Part shown: piece after piece, positions 55,264-63,820 of the stretch
Numbering within the stretch: the first letter of the stretch is position 1
How the letters are laid out: each line of letters starts with the position of its first letter
Origin: Chitinophagales bacterium
GTDB lineage: Bacteria > Bacteroidota > Bacteroidia > Chitinophagales > UBA2359
Assembly: GCA_041392475.1 (NCBI GenBank)
Contig: JAWKLZ010000001.1
Coordinates: forward strand, 1,116,001-1,180,000
Length of the DNA stretch: 64,000 nucleotides
Direction of reading: 5' to 3'
Translations under genes and position numbers: made by a program
Notes under the pieces: generated by a model
The model's database searches: none
The model's input: only the letters and a program-made list of their open reading frames with translations
Told to the model about the DNA's origin: nothing

Positions 55264-56334
55264 ATGAAAAACTACCTCAACGCCATCCTATTTTTTTTGA
55301 TACTTACCTCCAATGTTGTGTCTGCCCAAACTGAACCTACGTGTGAAGCCGCCAATATTCAACTGCTGTTTTACAACCACAATGACGGAAATACGGCAAT
55401 TGGCTTGGGCCTGAGTTTGGAAGAAAATACGGTAAACTACCAAATTGTGCATGAATATGTCATTGGAGAAGAAACTATTGTGCAAACACTCCCCGCCAAT
55501 GATTTGGAAATTGTTTTGAATCTCGACCCACTTGCCTTGTACCATCAATTCACTGTCGAAAGTTTTTGCAGCAACGAATTGCAGCAAATTGGGGCTTCTT
55601 TGGTCTTGGATTTCACCTACTCAGACATTGATTTGAACTGCCCGATTCCCACCAATTTTGTCATCGAATCGCTGACCAACAATGAGATAATCTTGACTTG
55701 GCAGGCAGTTGAAGGAGCTGAATCCTATACAATTGCTTATGAGCCAGAAATTGGAGGTGAAATGACTTTTCAAACCACAGAAACTTTCTTCAAAATTCCA
55801 CTACAAGCCGTTTGCACCCATACTTTTCAATTGTCCTCCAATTGCAGCGACAAAAAACAGTCTTTGGTGGCTAAAGGTGCCATCAGCCAAATTACGGTCG
55901 TGACGGTAGATGATGTGAAAAAAGACATTCAAACTTGCTGCGAAACTTTTTGGATGGACGTTCAAAATGCACATCGATTGTTGTGCACAGCGCATGGTGA
56001 TTTTGGCGCAAACAAAATTGCATTTACCAACGTGCATATCAACATCATCCCGATAGATAGCTGTTTTACAAATGTCATTGAAGAAAACCTTACTGCAATA
56101 AAAATCAATGTATTTCCCAATCCTTTTGTCGAATATTTGGTCATTGAAGGAAAAAATATGCCTTTTGAAGAAAGCGTTTTGATGGTTTACAATGCGAATG
56201 GCGAACTCGTTTTGCAGCAAAATTTTCTCACTTCAAGCCTGTATTTGAATACGAAAGATTTGCCGCAAGGCATTTATTTTTACCAATTGAAGCAAAAAAA
56301 GCAAAAAATAAGCGCAGGAAAACTGGTCAAATAG
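55264..56334 (+). CDS. Secreted protein with fibronectin-III-like domain and T9SS sorting domain
   Basis: 356 aa with a signal peptide (ILFFLILTSNVVSAQ). The middle (about 130-200) has a fibronectin-III pattern (PTNFVIESLTNNEIILTWQA, then EGAESYTIAYEPE). A Cys-rich stretch follows (TCCETFWMDVQNAHRLLC). The last 80 residues are a T9SS type A sorting domain (VFPNPFVEYLVIEG ... YLNTKDLPQGIYFYQLK). It should be surface-exposed or secreted. No catalytic motif seen. Confidence 0.85.
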   Translation: MKNYLNAILFFLILTSNVVSAQTEPTCEAANIQLLFYNHNDGNTAIGLGLSLEENTVNYQIVHEYVIGEETIVQTLPANDLEIVLNLDPLALYHQFTVESFCSNELQQIGASLVLDFTYSDIDLNCPIPTNFVIESLTNNEIILTWQAVEGAESYTIAYEPEIGGEMTFQTTETFFKIPLQAVCTHTFQLSSNCSDKKQSLVAKGAISQITVVTVDDVKKDIQTCCETFWMDVQNAHRLLCTAHGDFGANKIAFTNVHINIIPIDSCFTNVIEENLTAIKINVFPNPFVEYLVIEGKNMPFEESVLMVYNANGELVLQQNFLTSSLYLNTKDLPQGIYFYQLKQKKQKISAGKLVK

Positions 56335-56477
56335 TGAAGTCCGACCGATTATCGCTCTTTTGGGTAATCAAATTCGCCCTTTTTTACACACCTTTTGCAG
56401 CTAAAGTGCTGTTTTTCAACAAAAATACTTCCCTATCTACCCTCCGATTCTGTACCTGAAAAGTAATAGGTTTTGGA

Positions 56478-56506
56478 TGACAATGATGGTAAATTTGTCA
56501 TTGTCA
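56478..56506. other. Perfect hairpin upstream of the caspase-like lipoprotein gene
   Basis: TGACAATGA (56478-56486) pairs with TCATTGTCA (56498-56506), with 11 bases between and no T tail. It could be an operator or a leader hairpin of the gene at 56598. The rest of 56335-56597 holds nothing recognisable. Confidence 0.35.
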
Positions 56507-56597
56507 GTTAGATATAAAGTAAGAGTCAATGGTCTTAGGCCTATTGTCCTTCTACTTTTATCACAATATTTTATTAAACCTCAAAACCTTTTAACAA

Positions 56598-57782
56598 ATG
56601 AAACACGTAACATTTTGTAAAAATCAAAAGTCAAACTTTTCTTTTTCTGCGATTCTTCAACGCCTCCTTTTCTTGTGTGTGATAGTTGCAATCGGATTAA
56701 GTAGTTGTGAAGAAGAATCTATGCCTGAACCCCAACCTGAGCCTACTCCAACAGTCGAAAGAAAAAACTTGGATGTATTGGATTGGCCCAAAGCCCTCGA
56801 AGATTGCATCACCGATGCAGAAAAAAAAGCCGTCCGTAATGGTACAAAAACCTCTTATGAAGTTTGGAACGCCATGAAAAAAAGATGTCCGAATGTAGAA
56901 AAATATGATAATGGTTATTTGTTGAGTCGTTTGGCGCATTTTCCCAATGCAGCTTTGGTATCGAGCAAGCACGATTTGAAGGCTGAACTCTGTAAATTTG
57001 CCGACAATGCCAAGTGTTGCATTGATACACTGACGATTATGGGACATGGCACGAATGGAAAAATTTCGGTAGGAGATGGTCAAGTGACCGAAGAATGTAA
57101 GTACATCAATGGAAATACGGAAGATTGGCTGACCGTTTTGGAAGACAAATTGAAGAAAGCACTTTGTGATAGTGCGGTTATTTTCTTGAATGGTTGCGAT
57201 GTGGGAAGTGGTGAAAAAGGCTTGAAGAAAATGCAGTTTATTGCCAATAGATTTAATGCGACAGTCATTGCGCCCACTCGATGTGTCTATGGCAACGAGG
57301 ATTTAGACGATTTGGGTGATGACATTCGGATAGTGCGTCCTGGTGACACTTCAACGGACAACAAAACACAGGAAGAAACCGACAAAAAAAGTGCGGATAA
57401 AAAAGGCAATGAAATGCAGCCAAATAGCCAACTGCCATTGCAGAAAGAAATCATTGCTTTGGGAATATATCCGCCTAATTATGATGCGATTCCTACTTTT
57501 GACAATGACTTTGCCTTACCGATTCACGATCCAACTTTGATACAAGCTTTGCGTTTTGAAGCCTTCAATTTGGGCTATGCACTGTTGCAAGAAGTGGGCG
57601 ATGGAACCGAGGCTTCGGCGGTGTGGGTGATTGCGTATGAGGATGGCACGATTGAAGTAGCGCACAACATTTTTAGCAACTATCTTTTTGCTAAAAATAC
57701 GTCCGACGGAACGATGTATTTCCAAGTAAATGCGTTTGGACGACAGTTGATTCAGCAAGCGATGGAACTGTCGGTGAATTAG
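56598..57782 (+). CDS. Lipoprotein with caspase/CHAT-like His-Cys dyad (DUF4347-like)
   Basis: 394 aa. The signal ends in LSSC with Cys37 lipidated, then EEES and a Pro/Glu linker. In the next 160 residues the two motifs of clan CD-type folds appear: CIDTLTIMGHGTNGKISVGDG (hydrophobic strand, His150-Gly) and DSAVIFLNGCDVGSGEKG (strand, Gly-Cys200). DUF4347 and related gingipain/caspase-like proteins share this order and spacing. FIANRFNATVIAPT after the Cys also fits. The C-terminal 110 residues follow a Lys/Asp-rich linker and match nothing known. If active, it is a cell-surface or periplasmic peptidase or self-processing factor; activity is inference. Confidence 0.7.
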   Translation: MKHVTFCKNQKSNFSFSAILQRLLFLCVIVAIGLSSCEEESMPEPQPEPTPTVERKNLDVLDWPKALEDCITDAEKKAVRNGTKTSYEVWNAMKKRCPNVEKYDNGYLLSRLAHFPNAALVSSKHDLKAELCKFADNAKCCIDTLTIMGHGTNGKISVGDGQVTEECKYINGNTEDWLTVLEDKLKKALCDSAVIFLNGCDVGSGEKGLKKMQFIANRFNATVIAPTRCVYGNEDLDDLGDDIRIVRPGDTSTDNKTQEETDKKSADKKGNEMQPNSQLPLQKEIIALGIYPPNYDAIPTFDNDFALPIHDPTLIQALRFEAFNLGYALLQEVGDGTEASAVWVIAYEDGTIEVAHNIFSNYLFAKNTSDGTMYFQVNAFGRQLIQQAMELSVN

Positions 57783-57801
57783 GATAATTTTTTTGACTGA
57801 G

Positions 57802-57843
57802 CAGATAACCGAAATTTATGAAATTTCGGTTATCTGTATTTTC
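57802..57843 (+). terminator. Terminator after the caspase-like lipoprotein gene
   Basis: CAGATAACCGAAATTT (57802-57817) pairs perfectly with 57821-57836 around a three-base loop, followed by a T-rich tail. It lies 20 bases after the stop; the opposite side has T-rich sequence too, so it may work both ways. Confidence 0.85.
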
Positions 57844-57950
57844 CTTTGTGGTGTTTTTACCCTACAAACTAAAATTACCAAAGAACAAAAAAATAAAAAC
57901 TCTTATCTTGTGAACACAATTTCATTCAAAACACAAAAAATTAAAAATCA

Positions 57951-59465
57951 ATGAAGAGTTTTTACATTGTTCTTATCTGTTTGTTGGTAGGTATAATCTT
58001 TCTTTTGGCTGCTTGTCAAAACGCTGCTAAAGAGAACGCCGAGGGAACGTCTGCTACGGCTGATACGCCAATAGCAGCTCCTGCAATCGAAAAACCCCTT
58101 GTTCCAGAATGGCACAAAAACGCTACTATATATGAGGTGAATCTTCGACACTATACGGATGAAGGCACTTTCAAGTCTTTTGAATCTCACATTCCAAGAT
58201 TGAAGGAAATGGGAATTGATATTCTTTGGTTTATGCCGATTCACGAAGTTAGTGTAAAAGAGCGCAAAGGAACATTGGGAAGCCCTTATGCTGTAACCGA
58301 TTACAAAGGAGTGAATCCTGACTATGGCACAATGGACGACTTCAAACAGATGCTCAAAGCCATTCACAATGCAGGTATGCACTGTATCATTGACTGGGTG
58401 CCGAACCATACAGGATGGGATAACAAATGGATTACAGAACATCCCGATTGGTACACACAAGACGAAGACGGCAATGTGATTGACCCAATTGACTACAACA
58501 CAGGTAAATCTTGGGGTTGGACAGATGTAGCAGACCTCAATTATGACAACCAAGAAATGCGAGCTGCAATGATTGACGCAATGACTTTTTGGATTAAAGA
58601 TGTTGGTATTGATGGTTTTAGAGTAGATGTAGCACATGGTGTGCCTGTCGATTTTTGGGCGCAGGCTTCGGATTCTTTGTATGCTATTCGCCCGCTATTT
58701 ATGTTGGCAGAGGCAGAAGTGCCTGCCATTGTGAACAATGGAGCCTTTGTGATGGATTATGGCTGGGAAATGCACCACTTACTGAACGAGATTGCCAAAA
58801 CACAAGGGGCAAACCGCAAAAAAGGAGATAAACTGGTGCAAGGCAACAAGGTAGAAGGTGAGGAAGCTGAGGAAGTCAAGAAAAATGCTTTGGACATTGA
58901 CGCAATGTTGGCGAAAAAAGCCAAAGATTACTCCAAAGGTTATCAAATGCAATTCACCTCCAATCACGACGAAAACTCCTGGTCAGGAACTGAATTTGAT
59001 CGCATGGGAGCTGGACACAAAGCTTTTGCAGTTTTAACCGCTACCTTCAATGGTATGCCATTGGTTTATACAGGTCAAGAAATTGGGATGGACAAACAAT
59101 TGGAGTTTTTTGAAAAAGACTTGATTAATTGGGAAAAAGGCGATAAGAGTTATACCGATTTTTACAAAACCTTGTTGGATTTGAAGCACAGAAACAAGGC
59201 TCTTTGGAATGGTGAATATGGCGGAAAATTGGTCAAAATCCCTACAGGCAATGACGAAAATGTGTATGCTTTTACACGTGAAAAAGACGGTGATAAAGTC
59301 GTGGTGATTATCAACTTATCGGCTGCAAAACAAAAAGCCAAATTGGAAGGAACTGATTATGTGGGTGATTATACCAATGTGTTTTCTAAAGCTGCAATGG
59401 GTTTGACCGAAGGAATGGAAATGGAATTGAAGCCGTGGGATTATGTAGTGTTGTCTAACAAATAG
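57951..59465 (+). CDS. GH13 alpha-amylase-family lipoprotein
   Basis: 504 aa. The signal ends in LLAAC with Cys22 lipidated. The GH13 barrel (about 55-430) has its conserved regions: IIDWVPNHT (region I), GFRVDVAHG with nucleophile Asp226 (region II), MLAEAE with acid Glu254 (region III) and FTSNHDENS with Asp340 (region IV). A short beta domain closes the protein. An extra Lys/Glu-rich helix at about 290-330 lies between regions III and IV. The enzyme acts on alpha-glucans or a transglycosylation substrate at the outer membrane or in the periplasm; no starch locus is adjacent. Confidence 0.94.
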   Translation: MKSFYIVLICLLVGIIFLLAACQNAAKENAEGTSATADTPIAAPAIEKPLVPEWHKNATIYEVNLRHYTDEGTFKSFESHIPRLKEMGIDILWFMPIHEVSVKERKGTLGSPYAVTDYKGVNPDYGTMDDFKQMLKAIHNAGMHCIIDWVPNHTGWDNKWITEHPDWYTQDEDGNVIDPIDYNTGKSWGWTDVADLNYDNQEMRAAMIDAMTFWIKDVGIDGFRVDVAHGVPVDFWAQASDSLYAIRPLFMLAEAEVPAIVNNGAFVMDYGWEMHHLLNEIAKTQGANRKKGDKLVQGNKVEGEEAEEVKKNALDIDAMLAKKAKDYSKGYQMQFTSNHDENSWSGTEFDRMGAGHKAFAVLTATFNGMPLVYTGQEIGMDKQLEFFEKDLINWEKGDKSYTDFYKTLLDLKHRNKALWNGEYGGKLVKIPTGNDENVYAFTREKDGDKVVVIINLSAAKQKAKLEGTDYVGDYTNVFSKAAMGLTEGMEMELKPWDYVVLSNK

Positions 59466-59480
59466 AAGACTTTAGATGAA

Positions 59481-59562
59481 AGACTTCGGAAGTTTAATTG
59501 TTTAAAAGATTCAAAATTATTGAATTAACAGCTTATTTTTTAGAGAAAAACTTCCGAAGTCT
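59481..59562 (+). terminator. Wide-loop stem-loop, AGACTTCGGAAGTTT type
   Basis: AGACTTCGGAAGTTT (59481-59495) pairs exactly with AAACTTCCGAAGTCT (59548-59562). The 52-base loop holds a second hairpin (ATTCAA/TTGAAT). It begins 16 bases after the GH13 stop and likely serves as its terminator or 3' processing element. Related to 31014-31093 and 62338-62416. Confidence 0.65.
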
Positions 59563-59652
59563 CCTTTCATAGATTTTGTCAAAGAACCATTTGTATTGCT
59601 TCTAAGGATTTTGTGTAGGATATTTTAATTTTCATTCGACCCTAATTTTAGT

Positions 59653-60732
59653 ATGTATGAGTCACCGAATCACCGAAAAATCATCCACATAGACATGGAT
59701 GCCTTCTACGCATCTGTTGAGCAACGGGACAACCCTGCTTACCGAGGTAAGGCATTGGCAGTAGGTTGGGGAGGTGATAGAGGTGTGGTGATGACAGCGA
59801 GTTATGAAGCACGAAAATTCGGGGTGCGTTCTGCGATGCCTTCTTCAGTGGCGAAGCGCAAATGCCCCGAATTGCTTTTTGTGCTACCCAGATTTGATGC
59901 TTACAAAGCGGCTTCACGTCAAATTCGACAAATTTTCCACGATTATACGGATTTGGTGGAGCCGCTTTCTATTGATGAAGCATTTTTGGATGTGACTGAT
60001 AACAAAAAAGGCACCCTCTCAGCTACTTATGTGGCTCAAGAAATTAAAAACCGCATTTTTGAAGAAACCAATCTTACTGCAACAGCAGGTATTTCCTTCA
60101 ACAAGTTTCTGGCAAAAATCGCTTCGGGAATGAACAAACCCAATGGTTTGACGGTCATTCACCCCAAAGATGCCGTTGCGTTTGTCGAAACTTTGGCGGT
60201 CGAAAAATTTCATGGAGTCGGCAAAGTCACCGCCAAAAAGATGAGCAATTTGGGAATTCTGACTGGCAAAGATTTGAAGGAATGGACAGAAAAGGCTTTG
60301 ATACAACACTTTGGAAAAGTTGGAGGGCATTTTTACCGAATATCCAGGGCCATTGACGAAAGACCTGTTGAACCGAACCGTGCCAGAAAATCGGTGAGTG
60401 CGGAAGATACTTTTGCAGAAGATGTGACGGAGTTGGAGGTAATGTTGGAGCAATTGCAGAAGATTACCGAGATTGTAGCCCAGCGCATGAAAAACACCGC
60501 TTCGTTTGGCAAAACGGTAACGCTCAAAATCAAATACCACGATTTTCAAATCCAAACCCGCAGCAAAACCGTTTATTATCCTCTTCAATCTTATGAGCAA
60601 ATCTTCCCAATTGTAGAATTTTTATTGCAGCAGCCCGAATTACCGACCAAATCGGTGAGGTTGTTGGGGGTAGGCATTTCTAATTTGCAGGAGGAAGAAG
60701 CCGAGGGGGTGCAGTTGGTGATGGATTTATAG
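59653..60732 (+). CDS. dinB: DNA polymerase IV (Y family)
   Basis: 359 aa, the usual DinB length. The palm motifs HIDMDAFYASVEQ (metal Asp) and LSIDEAFLDVT are intact; GVVMTASYEARKFGVRSAMP, TATAGISFNKFLAKIAS and the helix-hairpin-helix FHGVGKVTAKKMSNLGI follow in order, then the little-finger domain. It performs error-prone translesion synthesis. The C-terminus ends in LQEEEAEGVQLVMDL and lacks a clear beta-clamp-binding peptide of the QLxLF type, although VQLVMDL may stand in. No LexA-type box was recognised upstream. Confidence 0.96.
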   Translation: MYESPNHRKIIHIDMDAFYASVEQRDNPAYRGKALAVGWGGDRGVVMTASYEARKFGVRSAMPSSVAKRKCPELLFVLPRFDAYKAASRQIRQIFHDYTDLVEPLSIDEAFLDVTDNKKGTLSATYVAQEIKNRIFEETNLTATAGISFNKFLAKIASGMNKPNGLTVIHPKDAVAFVETLAVEKFHGVGKVTAKKMSNLGILTGKDLKEWTEKALIQHFGKVGGHFYRISRAIDERPVEPNRARKSVSAEDTFAEDVTELEVMLEQLQKITEIVAQRMKNTASFGKTVTLKIKYHDFQIQTRSKTVYYPLQSYEQIFPIVEFLLQQPELPTKSVRLLGVGISNLQEEEAEGVQLVMDL

Positions 60733-61098
60733 ATTCGTATTAATGTTCTCATTAGACCTGTTCGACTATAAATTATAGGAATTTATGTAAATTGCAAAAA
60801 AAAGGAATGATGAATTACCGACAAATAACTACAGAACGTCAATTTAAAGATAATTGTTTATTTGTAACAAACAATCTATTTATTGCACGTAACAAATTTA
60901 AAACAAATAAATGATTGGTTGCCATAGTCGTGCAAGTCTAATGAATAAACCTGTCTTCTATATTAGATATTTTGATTGTATAGTAGCCTTCTTCAAAAGG
61001 AATAATTGCTCTTATAGATTGGTTGGATTCGTCTATTATTACTTTTTATGAAACGGAGAGATGTTTGTTATAAAAAGAGACTTGATAACTTGCATTTT
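60733..61098. other. Gap after dinB
   Basis: No convincing gene. A short inverted repeat (TTTATTTGT with ACAAATAAA) lies between about 60859 and 60912. A minus-strand frame ending at 60938 reads VIIDESNQSIRAIIPFEEGY and KISNIEDRFIH and could be the tail of a lost gene, but it is only about 36 codons and starts after a stop. Confidence 0.35.
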
Positions 61099-61389
61099 CT
61101 ACCGCAAAAAACTATCCCAAAAATAAATAATAATTCCTATTACTATCAACATCGTTCCTGTAACCAACCCACGCATTGCCAATCCTCTTTCGTATTTGTT
61201 GAAAAAGTACATGGGAATCGCATTGGCAACGACTGCTGCTATACAAATAAACTTCAATGTAAAACCACCCCAATCTTCTACAATGTAGTTGGACAGTACA
61301 TAACTCAGTCCTTTCCACACAAAAAAGAACAAAATAGTGGTGGCAATGGCAGTTGTAATGCCATTGAAAAAATTGTCTTGTGAATCCAT
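61099..61389 (-). CDS. Small membrane protein of unknown function
   Basis: 96 aa with three hydrophobic segments (TAIATTILFFFVWKGLSYVL, FICIAAVVANAIPMYFF, TGTMLIVIGIIIYFW). The DSQDNFFNG start and the FFNKYERGLAMRG loop between helices 2 and 3 suggest a real protein; similar short proteins occur in other Bacteroidota near surE, as I recall. It probably follows surE in one transcript (81-base gap). Just upstream of its start four 8-bp repeat units are found. Confidence 0.7.
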   Translation of the reverse strand: MDSQDNFFNGITTAIATTILFFFVWKGLSYVLSNYIVEDWGGFTLKFICIAAVVANAIPMYFFNKYERGLAMRGLVTGTMLIVIGIIIYFWDSFLR

Positions 61390-61397
61390 TTTTTATG

Positions 61398-61429
61398 ATG
61401 GTTTTATGGTTGAATGCTTTTATGCTGTT
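61398..61429 (+). repeat. Four degenerate 8-bp units of the ATGGTTTT/ATGGTTGA kind
   Basis: In 8-bp phase the sequence reads ATGGTTTT, ATGGTTGA, ATGCTTTT, ATGCTGTT. The first two are the exact unit types of the two long arrays at 28101-28815, here side by side on one strand. It lies between the 96-aa membrane protein gene and surE. Confidence 0.6.
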
Positions 61430-61470
61430 TTTGAGCAAACCAACAATAAAGCAGTATGACCATATAGCAA

Positions 61471-62250
61471 TTAATCAATCCCCTCCCAATTCTCCTTCAA
61501 AAAGGCAATGCCATTGTAGGCCGTCAAATCGTGTTGAACAGGCACAACCGACACATATCCTTCTTCCAGCGCATATTCATCCGTATCGTCTCCTGCGTCT
61601 TCGTTGGTGAATTTTCCCGACAGCCAATAGTATTTTCTGCCTTGTGGATCAATGCGTTCGTCAAATTCCTCACTCCAATTTGCCTTTGCTTGCCGACAAA
61701 TTTTGATGCCTTTTATTTGCTTCTCGGGTAGATTAGGAATGTTTACATTCAGTAGTTGATGGTCCAACAAACCATTGGTCAAAACTTGGTCAATGATGAT
61801 GCGTACATATTTTTTGGTAACCTCCATGTTGGCATCCGATCGGTAATCCAAAAAAGAAAAGCCAATCGCATTGATGTTTTCCAGCGAAGCCTCCATTGCA
61901 GCCGAAAGTGTTCCCGAATAAATGATGTTGATAGAAGAATTGGAACCGTGATTGATACCCGATACACACAAGTCAGGTTTTCGGTGCAGCACTTTATCCG
62001 TTGCCAATTTCACACAATCCACAGGCGTTCCCGAACAAGCATAAGCTTCTACTCCTTCAAAAATATCTACTTGCTTCAATCGCAGGGGTTTGGTGATTGT
62101 GATTGCGTGACCCATTGCAGATTGAGGGCTATCAGGTGCAACAACTACGACCTTTCCAAACTCTTTCGCCACTTCAATCAATGCCCTAATACCTCCCGCC
62201 GTAATGCCGTCATCATTCGTTACCAATATAATTCGCTCTTTGTCAAACAT
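61471..62250 (-). CDS. surE: 5'-nucleotidase SurE
   Basis: 259 aa. SurE is a metal-dependent nucleoside 5'-monophosphate phosphatase. The metal site LVTNDDGI is at residues 9-16, followed by APDSPQSAMGHAIT, CSGTPVDCVKLA and VSGINHGSNSSINIIYSGTLSAAMEA, all typical. Length and start are normal. The gene precedes the small membrane protein gene on the same strand and follows the dehydrogenase gene at 62477-63787, separated by a stem-loop at 62338-62416. Confidence 0.97.
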   Translation of the reverse strand: MFDKERIILVTNDDGITAGGIRALIEVAKEFGKVVVVAPDSPQSAMGHAITITKPLRLKQVDIFEGVEAYACSGTPVDCVKLATDKVLHRKPDLCVSGINHGSNSSINIIYSGTLSAAMEASLENINAIGFSFLDYRSDANMEVTKKYVRIIIDQVLTNGLLDHQLLNVNIPNLPEKQIKGIKICRQAKANWSEEFDERIDPQGRKYYWLSGKFTNEDAGDDTDEYALEEGYVSVVPVQHDLTAYNGIAFLKENWEGID

Positions 62251-62337
62251 TTTTTCTCTTGTTTATCAAATTTATTGAAGCCCAAAATTACGCCAAATAA
62301 ATGAATAAGGGTTGCCAATAAAATAAAATCCCGATTT

Positions 62338-62416
62338 AGACTTTGGAAGTTTATTCCTAAATGGATATGCAATGTGTGAAAATCCGTATGCTCTCAAAAG
62401 AAAGCTTCCAAAGTCT
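62338..62416 (-). terminator. Wide-loop stem-loop, AGACTTTGGAAGTTT type
   Basis: AGACTTTGGAAG (62338-62349) pairs with CTTCCAAAGTCT (62405-62416); three more pairs including a G-U extend it. The loop is about 49 bases with an inner GGAT/ATCC hairpin. It lies 60 bases after the dehydrogenase stop and 87 bases before the surE start, so it probably ends the dehydrogenase transcript. Related to 31014-31093 and 59481-59562. Confidence 0.62.
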
Positions 62417-62476
62417 TGCTCTTCAATACAAACAATCACCAACACTCCAACACCTTAAAATCCCAACACAAAACAA

Positions 62477-63787
62477 TCAAAAAGCTCTCAAATCTGAATC
62501 AGTCACTTTTACTTTAGGATAGGTTTCCTGCATCGTTCTTTCCAAGGCAATGTAGAGTGCATTGCGGGTAATTTGTTCCTTCGCAGTACTTCTTTTGAAG
62601 ACTTCAAACATGGCATCTCGAATGGTGTTGGAAGCATCTGCAAAAATAGCTTCATCCGTAATTTCCACATTTTCCTGCATCAAATAAGCAAACAGGCGAG
62701 CCATCGCACAGTTGGCGATAAAATCTGGAATCAAACTACAATGTTCATCCACAAACTGTTGCGTTTTGCCGTAAATCAAATCTGTATCTACAAAAGGATT
62801 GTTCGCACCACACGTCACCAGTTTCAAACCACCAACCAAAAGACGTTCAATGTGTTCTTTTTTAACCAAATTGGAGGCTGCCCCTGGAATAAAAATATCG
62901 GTAGGCATATCCCAAATTTTTGCATCCGCTTCTTTAAATGATTGAGTAGTGACAATATCACTTGGAAGTGCATTGTTTTTTCGCTGCAAAAACAGCTGTT
63001 TCACCGTTTCAAAAGAAAGCCCATTCTCGTCAATGATACCGTGGTGTCGGTCAATAATTCCCACAATTTTTGCTCCTTCCTGCGCCAAATAATAAGCTGC
63101 CGCACCTGCCACATTCCCCCATCCTTGTATGATTACCTTCTTGTCTTTCACATCCGAACGCTCATAGATGTCGTAAAAATGGCGAGCAGATTCTGCCACT
63201 CCATAGCCTGTCATCAAGTCGGCAATGTGGTATTTTTGAGTACTGGAAGAAGGGGTAAATATTTGATTTTCTACTACCTTAGAAACACCTTGTCGCAACT
63301 GACCGATAAAATGAATTTTGGTATTTTTGTGCGGATTGAAGTGTCCATTCACCACACCCTCTTGCGGATGCCAAAGTCCCAAATTTTCGGTAATGGGAAT
63401 CACATCCTTCAATTCGTCCACATTCAAATCGCCTCCTGTGCCGTAGTAATTTTTGAGTAAAGGAAAAACTGCTTGAAACCATCGCTGCAAAACGCCTTCT
63501 CTGCGTGGGTCGTTGGGGTCGAAATTGATACCCGATTTTGCACCTCCAATGGGTGGACCAGAAACGGTGAATTTGATTTCCATAATCTTAGACAATGCTT
63601 CAACTTCTGCCTTGTGCAAGCCTTTTCGCATCCTTGTACCACCGCCTGCAGCACCACCTCTCAGCGAATTGATAACTACCCATCCCATCGCTTCCGTTTC
63701 GGTATCGTGCCACTCAAATACAATCGCTGCTTTTTTGTTTTTGAATTTATCGAGCAGGGTTTCAAACCCATTTTGCAATTTTTTCAT
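62477..63787 (-). CDS. Glu/Leu/Phe/Val dehydrogenase family enzyme
   Basis: 436 aa. The substrate domain has GGAAGGGTRMRKGLHKAEVEAL and the catalytic Lys region PIGGAKSGINFDP, then TGGDLNVDEL with the conserved Asp. The Rossmann half shows VIIQGWGNVAGAAAYYLAQE and later CGANNPF. It carries out NAD(P)-dependent oxidative deamination of an amino acid; length and the GGAAGGGTR start are closer to leucine-type than to classical glutamate dehydrogenases, but the exact substrate is uncertain. A -7 promoter element lies at 63813-63820. Confidence 0.9.
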   Translation of the reverse strand: MKKLQNGFETLLDKFKNKKAAIVFEWHDTETEAMGWVVINSLRGGAAGGGTRMRKGLHKAEVEALSKIMEIKFTVSGPPIGGAKSGINFDPNDPRREGVLQRWFQAVFPLLKNYYGTGGDLNVDELKDVIPITENLGLWHPQEGVVNGHFNPHKNTKIHFIGQLRQGVSKVVENQIFTPSSSTQKYHIADLMTGYGVAESARHFYDIYERSDVKDKKVIIQGWGNVAGAAAYYLAQEGAKIVGIIDRHHGIIDENGLSFETVKQLFLQRKNNALPSDIVTTQSFKEADAKIWDMPTDIFIPGAASNLVKKEHIERLLVGGLKLVTCGANNPFVDTDLIYGKTQQFVDEHCSLIPDFIANCAMARLFAYLMQENVEITDEAIFADASNTIRDAMFEVFKRSTAKEQITRNALYIALERTMQETYPKVKVTDSDLRAF

Positions 63788-63812
63788 ACAAGCTATTTGT
63801 TTTTAGGCGGCA

Positions 63813-63820
63813 AAGTTACG
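63813..63820 (-). promoter_or_regulatory. -7 promoter element of the amino-acid dehydrogenase gene
   Basis: On the minus strand 63820-63813 reads TAACTTTG, a perfect TAnnTTTG. A TTTA about 15 bases further upstream may stand for the -33 element. Transcription would start near 63806, 19 bases before the start codon. The rest of 63821-64000 holds nothing recognisable. Confidence 0.45.

Noticed and set aside
60938..61050. Short frames on both strands after dinB
   Set aside because: About 36 codons each, overlapping each other on opposite strands, with no support beyond being open.
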